From contig NC_018217.1 of assembly GCF_000219625.1 (NCBI RefSeq), positions 3,596,001-3,660,000 of the forward strand: a stretch of DNA of 64,000 nt, in the 5' to 3' direction. The stretch's first letter is position 1. Each line of letters opens with the position of its first letter. Of this stretch, positions 12,052 to 22,050 are shown one piece after another. Below the pieces are notes generated by a model. It ran no database searches and had not been told where the DNA came from. It saw nothing but the letters and a program-made list of their open reading frames with translations. The translations under genes and the position numbers were made by a program. Source of the stretch: Zymoseptoria tritici IPO323 (Eukaryota > Ascomycota > Dothideomycetes > Mycosphaerellales > Mycosphaerellaceae).

Positions 12052-12961
12052 ACAGCGACTTAGATGCTAAGGATTCTAAGTCGTCTGTTGCGTCGCCCTT
12101 ATTGCTTAGGACCCCTCCTAATGCTTAACTTAACTACCTTAACGCTATAGGACCAAACCTTTTAGTTACCCCTAGACGCTTAGGTTTAAGTAAGCATTCT
12201 GTTAAGGCTAAGTTCCTGTTCGACACTAGGGCTACGCGTGTATACATCTTACGAACGATCGCGGACTAGTTTCCGGAGGCTTAAGTGGCTATAGATTCCC
12301 AGACCGTGGTTCTGCCTAACGGCACAGCAATAGAGACAACCCTTAGGGTTAAGCTGCCTTACTAGCTGCGTAACTTCAAGGGGGAAATCACTGCCTAAGT
12401 GCTTAATCTCGCTAATCACGAGGTAATCCTTGGCCTTGAATAGTTTAGGCAGTACTGCCCGACTATTAATTTCTTTACGAACAAGGTGTACTTATACGAC
12501 AACGGTGTTAAGTATGCTATACTATGCTCTAGATACGCTCCTAACTTAAGGAGCGTTCCGGTAGATGAGGACCTCTATTCCCTTAAGGAACTAGAGGACT
12601 TACTTAACGTTAATCCCGACATGCCCTTATATCTCTTAAATATAGATAAATACTAGGAGCGGCAGCAGGAGAGGGAACGCGATCCTAAGGACGACCCTAT
12701 GTCTATTAAGGAAGACGACGTTCCTCCTCCCTTAAGTAAGGAACCCAGCTTAAGCCGCATTATCCTAGACAACAGGGATCTGTTTAGATCTTCCTTGCCT
12801 AACAAGCTACTAAAGGACCGGTTTATTGTGCATTTAATCGACACCGGGGACTACAAGCCGATTAATTAATAGCCTTACTAGCTGTCTTATGCCTAATCGC
12901 TTAAACAGGAGTCTTAAATCGAGGAACTCTGGAAGCGTAGGTTAATTAACAAATCCTAATC

Positions 12962-13928
12962 CATCGACATCCGCACTTCCATTGCACACCCAATATTGAC
13001 CCGATCATCACCAAACACGCACCATTCGAAAGCCCTTATCAAGGCCGTTCCAACGAACCCGCATTTACCCCGCTGCCCCCAAAACCTGCGCCGCTACTGG
13101 AGTTCAAAGATTCACCTTGTTGCCCCCTTTGGGGTGCAAATTTTCAAGGACACTGGACCCTGAACTCCGGGATTTGGCCCCCACCTCCGAAACCTTATTC
13201 CGACCTCACCTCCCCCACACTCGAAACATTCCCTGTTTAGGGCATTGCACAAGGAAGGTTCACAACCTGTACCACAACACTTCAACACACCACAACACAA
13301 CCAATACGCCGCCGATTCGGACGCCGTGTAGCCCGTTTGAAAGCCCTCGACGAGAGCTTTTATTCTAGCTATCAAACGCCTGATTTGGTCGAATTTTGAA
13401 AGAGCCAAAGGCCAAACAAGAGCAGTGTTCCCAGGATACACAAACACAAACATACACATACACTCAGTTCTCTCTACACTAGAGTTACCTGTTGTCCTAC
13501 GCCGCCGAGAGAGGAAGCTAAAGGAGCAGAGTGGTTTAGTAAGGACGAATTTGCACCTCTAGGGATTAGAGTAGTGGTACTAGCTGTATAGCTAGATACT
13601 CTGTATAGAGTATAGGCCTACCTTTCCCTAGAGACAAAGGTTGTCCCGAACCTGCTACGGCTACCCGCAGAACGCCTCTAAAGCCTGCTATAAAGACGCA
13701 CGTTGCTGCAGGCCAGAGTACTTCCTAGAAGCAGAGGTATATTTATATATCTCTTCTCTCCTCTTTGAAGTATACCTTCTCCTATACTACTTTGTATAGT
13801 AGGGAGAAGAGTGCCCTAGTGTCGCAAGTAGGCTAGGACCCGAACGCGATTGGAAATAGAGACGAACAAGCAGCCCTCTCGGCGTAAGACTGCTGAGCCT
13901 CTTTTCAAACAACAACAACAACAAGACA
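12962..13928 (+). other. LINE 5' UTR
   Basis: A 967-base leader before ORF1. It probably holds the internal promoter that LINEs need. Short frames on either strand here look accidental. (AAC)n repeats precede the ORF1 ATG. Confidence 0.6.
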
Positions 13929-14461
13929 ATGTCTACCGAGACGGAAATGACAGACGCAGGCTCAGCCCCTCAGACTCCAAAAGCTACGGCTAGAGGGGAC
14001 GAGGAAGTTACGTTTGAGTCTCTCAAAACCCTGCCGTTGCCGGAGGAACTACTAAAAAGAACCGGCTTTCCTTTCCTACCTAGGAAAAGGCAAAACCCCT
14101 TTGATTTCAGTAGCTCCCCAACTCGCAGCCCTTCTCTCGGAAAGAAACAAACACTCTCTTACACGCCCGCGAACGAGAAGATCCTACAAGCCCGACAGCT
14201 ACTAGTCGAAGCGGCGGGGGATCTAGTCGGGTTTCCAGGAGAACAAACCCGGGTTCTCGACCTTCTCGAAGTCTTTCGGCACTTTACCGAGCGTACAGAC
14301 TTTAGGACAACGTCCCAAATCCTCGCAAAGCAAGTCTCGAACCTAGAAATGACAACAAAGAAACTAGCAGCACAGGCGAAGAAGCCTACTTTCGCAGACG
14401 TTGTTAAGGGAGACAGCGGATCCGCTACCTCTACCTCTACCTCCTCGACAACAAAGACAAC

Positions 14462-14497
<36 letters not shown>

Positions 14498-15104
14498 GTG
14501 GACGACCGTCTCCCGGAGGGCTAGCAAGCCGAAAGAACAAGCAGAACCGATGCCTCTTATCCTTGTACCAAAGGATAAAGAGAAGGAACTCGACCAGATC
14601 GCAACCCGAGACAAAATCAACGACGCTCTTAAAGGCGAAGACCAAGAGCTAGCTGTCCTTGCGATAAAGAAATCATTTCGGGGTAACATTGTCCTAAACT
14701 TTGCAACAGAGAAAGCCCGCCAACGAACGATCGATAGCCTTACTAAGGTTACCGATATCGTAGGCGAGGCACGGGTAATAGAGGACTCTCTCTGGCACAA
14801 GGTCGTAGTCCACGGCGTCTCGACCGCGAACTTCAACACGCCAACGGGCCTACAGGACATTCAACGAGAAATTAAGACCTTTAATAGAGGTCTTAAACTC
14901 GCAGGCACCCCGATTTGGCTAACAAACGAAGAGAGAAGAAGGACTCTTACTGGGGCGACAGTTCTAGTAGGTTTTGCTACCGAGGAGGAGGCAAAAAGGG
15001 CTATTCAAAACCGTCTATACGTAGGCGCGGACAGCCTAAGAGTCGAGAAGGCGAAGGATCGTATACAACAGAAAGGGAGGCCCCTAGAACGTTCTACATG
15101 TTAG
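13929..15104 (+). CDS. LINE ORF1 protein (391 aa)
   Basis: An intact gag-like ORF from ATG 13929. The N-terminus is acidic and Thr/Pro-rich. A glutamine run is encoded by (CAA)n at about 14,462-14,497, followed by a WTTVSRRA segment. The C-terminal half (roughly residues 205-380, including VVVHGVSTANFNT and VLVGFATEEEAKRAIQ) resembles the RRM-like nucleic-acid-binding folds of LINE ORF1 proteins, which is inference. No CCHC knuckle is visible in this frame. Its stop TAG overlaps the ORF2 start in ATGTTAG, suggesting stop-and-restart translation of ORF2. Confidence 0.85.
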
Positions 15105-18100
15105 AACACTCTCTACGGATTTTCCACGTTAATCTTAACCGATCTATCGAGGCTACAGAGTCTACCTTAGACGTCGCGGTTAAGCAGAAAGCCGACCTTC
15201 TACTAGTCCAGGAACCGTGGACTATAGAAGACCCGATAACAGGCTACAAAGAGACGAGATCTATCGCACACCGGGAATACAACCAGCTATTCCCAACGAC
15301 TACGGATTCGACGATCCGGCCAAGAACAATGCTATATATTAGCACAAGACTCAACGTCAATATCTCTCCTATTTTATTAGACGACAGCGACATACTTTCC
15401 TTTGTTATTTCAGACAAGAAGGGCAACAAGATCCAGATAGTTAATCTCTACAACGAGAAAGACCTTCGGGATACCGAGAACCCGCAAAACCGACGAACAA
15501 CAGAGAGAACCCTCTACTCTCTACGCAACACGTTCCTTCCAAACACTCTACTAGTAGGAGACTTTAACCTTAGACACCCGTCCTGGGATCCGAGGGGAAA
15601 GGATACTACTAGCGCCCGCGAATTTATAGAGTGGATAGAAGACCAGGGCTTTACTCTACGTAATACGATAGGTGTCGGGACCTTCTATAGGCCGCACCTA
15701 GACGCAGAGTCGGTCCTAGACCTTACGTTCACAAGAGGATCCTTATCTACGAAAGAAATCGACTGGAGAACGATTCCGACAGGCTCAGACCATAAGGCTA
15801 TATCTATAGACCTTATTGGCGCGCAAGATCGAGCCCAACAGAAGAAAGTAGTTCTAGATATAGCTTCCGCGGATTGGGAACTGTTTACAGATCTCCTAAT
15901 AAGCAAGGCGACGTCTATTGACTATACGAACTCCCTCGACGACATCGCAGACTCCTTTACCTCGTGTATTACCGAATCGATGCGGGGAGCAATCCCAGAG
16001 AAAGTAGTACACGCCTGCGCAAAACCTTGGTGGAATAGAGAGCTACGCACGCTACGCCGTACAATGTCTAGAACATACAGACAGACCTTTACCGACGGAC
16101 GTACGCCGACGCTTGACGAGAAAGAGGCGTACACGAAAGCGAGAAACGAGTACTTCCAAGCTATTAAAACAGCTAAGAAGAACCACTGGAACGCTTTCCT
16201 CGAAAAAGAAGACTCGAAATCTATCTTTAAAGCTATGTCCTATACTAGGAATAGCAGCCGAAGACAGATACCTACGATAAACAACGAAGATTCTTTCGAG
16301 GGGAAATGTAAGGCCTTCTCCGAAGCCTTATTTCCGCGCCCTCCTGCCGAGGAACCTCTGCCTAGCCGTTGGGAAGCGTATACAGCCGGGGATTGGGGCT
16401 GGACTACGCTAACCGAAGAGGAACTCGCTGCCGCCTGTAGTACGAAGATAGTAAAAGGAAAAACGCCGGGCCCAGACGGTATTACGCAAGCTATTATTAG
16501 TAAAGCGTACGGCGCCATTCCTATTACCTTTCTACGTATATACAGTAGGCTACTCGACGAAGGACACCACCCCCGATGCTGGAAAGTTGCGACAGGCGCA
16601 GTTCTAGCAAAGCCGGGAAAACCAGACTATTCGGTCCCTAAGGCCTACCGAGTTATCTCTCTCCTAAACTGTCTCGGCAAGATTAGTGAGAGAATACTTG
16701 CAAAACGCCTAGGGATTATCGCAGAGACGAAGCCCCTTCTACACGACTCGCAGTTAGGAGGGCGAAAGAAGAAATCGGCTATCGATACGGTGCTTCTCTT
16801 AACGAACGAAATCGAGGAGAATCGAAGAAAGAAAAAGAAGACTTCGGTTATCTTCCTCGACGTAAGAGGAGCATACGACCACGTTGCAAAGAACCGACTG
16901 TTAAGAATAATGATCCAGTTAAGGCTTCCGCACAGCCTTATACGTTGGGTTCAGTCGTTTATGAGCAATAGACGCCTACGAATAGCATTCGACGGACAGA
17001 TACAGGAATTCCAGGACGTAGAGATCGGCGTTCCGCAAGGCAGCCCGATGTCTCCTATCCTCTTTCTTATCTATACGCGCGACATATTCTTCTCGCTACA
17101 AGGAGTCACTCCTAGTTCCTACGTCGACGACATTAGACTATCTACCTCGTCTACGTCCCTTAAGAAGAACTCTAAGGTACTAGAACGTGAGGCAAGAAGG
17201 CTAATAGACCTAGGAAAGAAGAACTCGATTGCTTTCGACCTAGCAAAGACAGACCTAGTACACTTCTCGAAAGGGAAAGGGTCCGATTGCCCGGTAATTC
17301 TTCCAAACGGCGATATTGTTCGCCCAGCAAAAAAGGCAATAAGGTGGCTCGGGATTTGGCTAGACGCCGGTCTTACCTTTAAGGAGCACATTGTAATAAG
17401 ATCGGCTCAAGCACAAGCGGCATTCTATCGATTAGAAAGACTAGCAAATACCGAACGCGGTCTGTCTTCTATATCGTTAAGAAAGATCTACCTAGCCTGC
17501 GTTACTACAATAGCAGACTACGGGGCCCCGGTTTGGTGGCGGTCGAAAAAGAGCATAAAACCTCTAGTATCTCTACAAAGTAAAGCTTGTAGGAAGATCC
17601 TAGGCGTTTTCCGTACCGCCCCAAACGTCCCGTCCGAAGTAGAGTCAAATCTCTTCCCCCCGGATCTACGCCTAGAGAGACAGTCAATTTTATACTCTCT
17701 ACGCGCAGCAAAGCTACCCGAAAACCACCCCGTAAGACTCGCTATCCAAAGCGCGCCTTCGGATACGCGAGAAGTCCAACACGAGGACTCGAGAGAGATA
17801 CTTCCGCAAAAACGACAGAGAACACAGATACAACTACTCTGTTATCGACTCCGACAATACAAGCATTTCGTAGAACACGAGAGGGCTAACTACGCAAAAG
17901 ACGATCTCTTTAGCGTCTGGAAAACCCGATACGAAATAGCAAGACAACGGGAGATCAACAAGGTACCTAGGAATACAAATAGCTACCTTAGTCGATTTCC
18001 ATGGAGCTCGCCAGGAAAACATAGAATAGGAGGAAGACGTGCTTTAACTAGTGCCTTCTATACTATCCTATTAGGACACGGATACCTAAAGTCCTATCTC

Positions 18101-18343
18101 TATCGCTTTGGACACGCAACGACGCCAGACTGCCCTTGCGGACGACGAGAAACAGCAGAACACCTCGTATGTAGCTGCCCTATCTACGACGTATTTAGGC
18201 CACTACCGCTACGACAAGCACAATCTCTGCTAGAAATAGTAGAAGATAAGGAACTCCGGAAACACCTTACTACCTTTCTCTCGGATACAAAGATTGCTTC
18301 TAGGTCCTGGCACCTAGCAAGAGGCGAAGACGAGATCGTCTAG
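15098..18343 (+). CDS. LINE ORF2: endonuclease and reverse transcriptase (1,081 aa)
   Basis: The ATG at 15098 overlaps the ORF1 stop by seven bases. The frame is open upstream to 14,915, but that part lies within ORF1. An apurinic-type endonuclease fills the N-terminus (LLLVQEPW; VGDFNLRHPSWD near residue 155; GSDHKAI near 230). The reverse transcriptase follows: PGPDGI near 457, FLDVRGAYDHV, GVPQGSPMSPILF near 644 and catalytic YVDD near 674. A C-terminal zinc knuckle CPCGRRETAEHLVCSC lies near 1,011. I see no RNase H domain, although many Tad/I-type elements have one. The ORF is complete and could be active. It would nick DNA and prime reverse transcription from its own 3' end. Confidence 0.93.
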   Translation: MLEHSLRIFHVNLNRSIEATESTLDVAVKQKADLLLVQEPWTIEDPITGYKETRSIAHREYNQLFPTTTDSTIRPRTMLYISTRLNVNISPILLDDSDILSFVISDKKGNKIQIVNLYNEKDLRDTENPQNRRTTERTLYSLRNTFLPNTLLVGDFNLRHPSWDPRGKDTTSAREFIEWIEDQGFTLRNTIGVGTFYRPHLDAESVLDLTFTRGSLSTKEIDWRTIPTGSDHKAISIDLIGAQDRAQQKKVVLDIASADWELFTDLLISKATSIDYTNSLDDIADSFTSCITESMRGAIPEKVVHACAKPWWNRELRTLRRTMSRTYRQTFTDGRTPTLDEKEAYTKARNEYFQAIKTAKKNHWNAFLEKEDSKSIFKAMSYTRNSSRRQIPTINNEDSFEGKCKAFSEALFPRPPAEEPLPSRWEAYTAGDWGWTTLTEEELAAACSTKIVKGKTPGPDGITQAIISKAYGAIPITFLRIYSRLLDEGHHPRCWKVATGAVLAKPGKPDYSVPKAYRVISLLNCLGKISERILAKRLGIIAETKPLLHDSQLGGRKKKSAIDTVLLLTNEIEENRRKKKKTSVIFLDVRGAYDHVAKNRLLRIMIQLRLPHSLIRWVQSFMSNRRLRIAFDGQIQEFQDVEIGVPQGSPMSPILFLIYTRDIFFSLQGVTPSSYVDDIRLSTSSTSLKKNSKVLEREARRLIDLGKKNSIAFDLAKTDLVHFSKGKGSDCPVILPNGDIVRPAKKAIRWLGIWLDAGLTFKEHIVIRSAQAQAAFYRLERLANTERGLSSISLRKIYLACVTTIADYGAPVWWRSKKSIKPLVSLQSKACRKILGVFRTAPNVPSEVESNLFPPDLRLERQSILYSLRAAKLPENHPVRLAIQSAPSDTREVQHEDSREILPQKRQRTQIQLLCYRLRQYKHFVEHERANYAKDDLFSVWKTRYEIARQREINKVPRNTNSYLSRFPWSSPGKHRIGGRRALTSAFYTILLGHGYLKSYLYRFGHATTPDCPCGRRETAEHLVCSCPIYDVFRPLPLRQAQSLLEIVEDKELRKHLTTFLSDTKIASRSWHLARGEDEIV

Positions 18344-18556
18344 CCTACACTCCTTTTACTTTTCCTTATTTGTCTTTCTTTAAAGTCCTTCGATACTAGC
18401 TTGCTACTATCCTAGGCACGGGTCTTTCCCTAAGGTCAAGAGATACGAGAGAACAACGATTGTACATAGATAGACTGCTGTCGCGAGACAGCCGTCCTAC
18501 ATAGTCATAGACTCATACAGGACGTAAATGGAACAAACAAACAAACAAACAAAAAC
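18344..18556 (+). other. LINE 3' UTR with two hairpins and ACAA tail
   Basis: Hairpin A is GCTGTC-gcga-GACAGC at 18477-18492. Hairpin B at 18494-18523 pairs GTCCT with AGGAC and, inside, AGTC with GACT. The tail is (ACAA)n-like and merges with the target duplication at 18557. The same two hairpins recur in the element at 36,969-37,767. Confidence 0.75.
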
Positions 18557-21500
18557 AACAAATCCTAATCGGCTTAGGGAAGCCCTATGTTACTTGTACC
18601 TAAGCTAGGAGGGAAATGGCGAATGTGCGTTAATTTTAGGGCTCTAAACAACGCTACCGTTAAGGATCGATTCCCCCTGCCTCGGATTTCCGACTACTTA
18701 GATGCATTTTATAGTTTAAGGTACTTTACTAAGATTAACTTAACCTCCGGGTTCTAGCAATTAAAAGTAAAGGAAGAGGACTAGCACAAGACAGCATTTA
18801 ACACTCGCTAGGGCAAATACTACTTTAAGGTAATGCCTTTTAGCTTGTGTAATGCACCGGCAAGCTTCTAGAGCTTAATAAACGAAGCCCTAAGAAAGCA
18901 CTTTTACAAGACGTATGTAGTTTACTTAGACGACATCGTAATCTTCTCCGAGACTTTAGAGGAGCACGAAGTCTACTTAAAGGAAGTCCTAAATATCCTG
19001 CGATTACAAGAGCTGTATTGCTCCCCTAAGAAATGCTATATTAGGGTTAAGGAATTCGACTTCTGTAGGCACCGAGTAAGCTATAATTAAGTCAGGCCTA
19101 TAGAAGACAAGATCTCTATTGTTAGAGACTAGCTACAGCCGACTAACGCTTAAGAAGTGCGGCAGTTTATTAGGCTAGCTTCCTTCTACCGCAAGTACGT
19201 TAGAGACTTTGCTAGGCACGCTGCTCTACTGTTAGACCTCCTTAAGGAAGATAACTTGCTGCTGCGTGCTAAGAAGAAGCGCCCTATTAAGTAGACTGCC
19301 TAGTACACTATCGCTTTTGCGAAGCTTAAGGAAGCCCTATGCAGCGAGCTAGTGCTAATTATGCTAGATACTAAGAAGCCCTTTATTATTAAAACGGATG
19401 CAAGTAAGTGGGCGCTTAGTGCAGTCCTACATTAAGCTAACTCTAATAGGAAATTGCATCTAGTTACTTTCGAGGGCCGCAAGCTGCAAGGGGCAGAACT
19501 AAACTATCTAGTGCACGAGAAGGAGCTCCTTGCTATTAAGGAAGCCCTTCGAAAATAGAACTACTATATCGACAATAGGACCAAGACTTAAGTAATTACG
19601 GATTACTACAGCCTGCAGTACCTAAAAACCTCGAAGACTCTAACTAAGCGGCTTGCACGCTAGATTAAGGAGTTTCAAGCTTACAACATCGACATCCGCT
19701 ACCGCAAGGGGAGTAAGGCTATAGTCCCTAATGCCCTCTCCCGCCGGCCGGACTTGATGGAAGGTACCCTAGCCAACATAGCCGGGGAGGGTTCTGCATG
19801 GCCTAGGGATTAATTACTTAAACCCGCGGACTTCTTAACTGCTTTGCCTTACTCCTTTAAGGAGAACGCTACAAGGGGGACGATTATACGAGGATTCTCC
19901 GAGCGTAAGGTAGTTAATAGAGTGATCTATTTCAAAACTATAGGGGAGATGCCCGAGAACAAGAAGCTAAGCCGCTTAATTAAAAAGAAGGTGTCAGATC
20001 TTGTCCTTAAGGACGACCTCCTGTATTATCGCGAGGCTAATAGAAGCCTTATACCCTACGTAGATCCGGAATTCCGGTAGGACTTCCTTAAGCGCTGCCA
20101 CAATAACTACGGGCACTTCGCACTGCCCGGCGTCTGCAGCATTCTTCGAGCGAGGGGCTAGTAGTAGTTACTTAAACAGGATGTTTATAACTACGCTTCC
20201 ACTTGCCCTTAGTGTCAAGCTACGAAGAAGAAGTCCCGGAGTCCCCTACAGGAACCGCGATTCTACCAAGCTAATTCTAAGCTTAAGCTATTTGAGCGCT
20301 GGGCGATTAATGTTGTCGGTCTAATGCCTGTTACACTTAATAGTAACAAGTACATTATTATAGCCGTAGATTATGCTACTAGTTAGCCGGTTGTAAGGGC
20401 CACCTCGAATTAAGAAACCGAGACGGTCGCTCGTTTTGTTTAAGAAGAGATCTATGCGAACTTTGGACCCCTAAGGGAAGTCCTTAGTAACAATAGATCT
20501 AACTTTATAAGTAAGGTGTTTAATATCCTCATAGATACCCTTTAAGCCAACTATAGGCTAACGACGCCCTACTATCCTCGTACGAACGGGAAGGTTAAGG
20601 CCTTAAACAGTGTTCTCGGCCGGATCCTCTCTAAGATGTGCTATAGTAAAAGCGTGCACGCTTGGGACTTGTACCTTCCTAAGGCGCTATATTCAAGCCG
20701 AATCCGGGCCCAGTCCGGTTGTAGATATAGCCCCTTCTTCCTCTTGTTCGGCTAGCAACCCCGAATACTTAAGGATTATCCGTACCTACGTCCGATGTAG
20801 CTTAAGCCCGAGGATCCTAAATCTAGGCATTAAGTAATGTAGAACGCTAGGACGATTACCGCAGAAAAGCTGCTTACGAAAGCAGTAAGAGCCGGCGCTA
20901 TTAGTAGATATACCTTTAAGGAAACTAATAGCAAGTTTATTAAGGGAGACTTTGTTCTTGTCTTAAATAAGACTAAGACGAAGCTCTAGCCGACCTTCGT
21001 AGGTTCCTTTAAGGTAATTAAGCGAAGCTAGCTTAGTACGTATACCTTAGAGTCCTACGACGGGTCTGTAGTTAAGCATTAAGTGCATAGTAATTGCCTG
21101 ATCTGCGCTAACTACACTAGTTTTAGGGACTGGCAGAAGCGCTGTAGACAGGAGATTTTACTTAAGGCCGCTGGCTAGGAGTTTAAGGACTCCTTGCGTA
21201 AGGATCTTGCACTTAATCTATGCTTAAGTTTCTCTACTCTAGCGACTATCCCTAAGCAGAAGTAGGACAAGTTGTCTTTACAGCAGCTTAAACAGTTAGG
21301 AGCCCTTCGATTCCTTTTAGGGGAGGGTAAACCTTTAGATTCTTTAAAAACTAACGATTAGCTAAAGTTTTAACATAAGCTTAAACTCGCTGCTAATAAG
21401 ATCCGAAGGAAGCATAGAGATGTTTTACGCGCGAATCGAGACAATACTAAGGAGGTAGAGAAACTTAAGGCTACTCTCGAAAAGAAACGTCTTAGGGAGC

Positions 21501-22050
21501 TAAAGAAGTTAGTACCCTTAAGTTAGCCGGTTATACATCCGGTAAATGCAGCAGCAACATTAAGGGAAGACGCTTAAGTTAACCCTATTGCAGCAACTGT
21601 TCCTATCCCTACGGAGCCTGTTATAGAAGAAACGGAAGAGGAATTACTTGTAATCCCTTCCGAGCTCTAGGAGACTCTACTTAAACCCTAAGGGGAGTCG
21701 GGTAATAACGAGGACACTATTATAGTTGTGCCCCGTTAACGACTACCCTAGAACACAAGGAAAGCTCCTCGTAATCCTACGGTGCAGCTACGAAGGAAGC
21801 TAACCTTTAAGTCTAAACGAAAGGTTAATGCGAGGGCCTAAGTTTAATAGATCCCCCGGAGGGTTTTTATTTTATGTTTTCTGTACTTAAGGCCATTCCT
21901 TAAAGTGCTATTATACATTTATTTCGCGCTGGCTTTCTAGCGTCGTATCGCATTGCATCGTATGCAGAAAAAAGAAAAACAAGAAAAACAACGCTTTTAG
22001 TGCTCCTACTTAAGCCTACGAATTTTCTACCGATCCTACTTAGACCCGAA

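Larger units (their letters stand above)
12962..18556 (+). mobile_element. Full-length Tad-like LINE, not RIPped
   Basis: A non-LTR retrotransposon inserted in copy 1 pol. The 14 bases AACAAATCCTAATC occur at 12948-12961 and 18557-18570, and copy 2 has this site uninterrupted, so the insertion is 5,609 bases with one duplication. It has a 967-base 5' UTR, two intact overlapping ORFs, a structured 3' UTR and an ACAAACAAAC tail. Unlike its host it shows no RIP stops, so it is a later arrival. Placement in the Tad group is from ORF layout and protein text, not from a tree. Confidence 0.92.
12042..21841 (+). pseudogene. Copy 1 pol polyprotein, interrupted by the LINE
   Basis: Pol lies in the -1 frame relative to gag. 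After removing the LINE it runs about 1,395 codons in one register to TAA 21839-21841. Domains in order: aspartic protease region (FLFDTRATRVY, near 12,220), reverse transcriptase with KDRFPLPRI and catalytic YLDDIVIFSE at 18,923, RNase H with KTDASKWALSAVL and NALSRRPD, then an integrase with a DDE core (INVVGLMP, VDYAT, PYYPRTNGKVKALN) from about 20,100 to 21,100. A Lys-rich, probably coiled-coil tail follows rather than a chromodomain. Stops are TAG/TAA. The LINE splits it at 12,961. Confidence 0.85.

Noticed and set aside
14159..14860. 233-aa frame opposite LINE ORF1 with a Cys run
   Set aside because: The Cys run is simply the reverse strand of the (CAA)n glutamine tract. It is a shadow.
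14915..15097. 61-codon upstream extension of LINE ORF2
   Set aside because: It lies wholly within ORF1 and the overlapping ATGTTAG gives a better start. The extension is Lys/Arg-rich shadow sequence.
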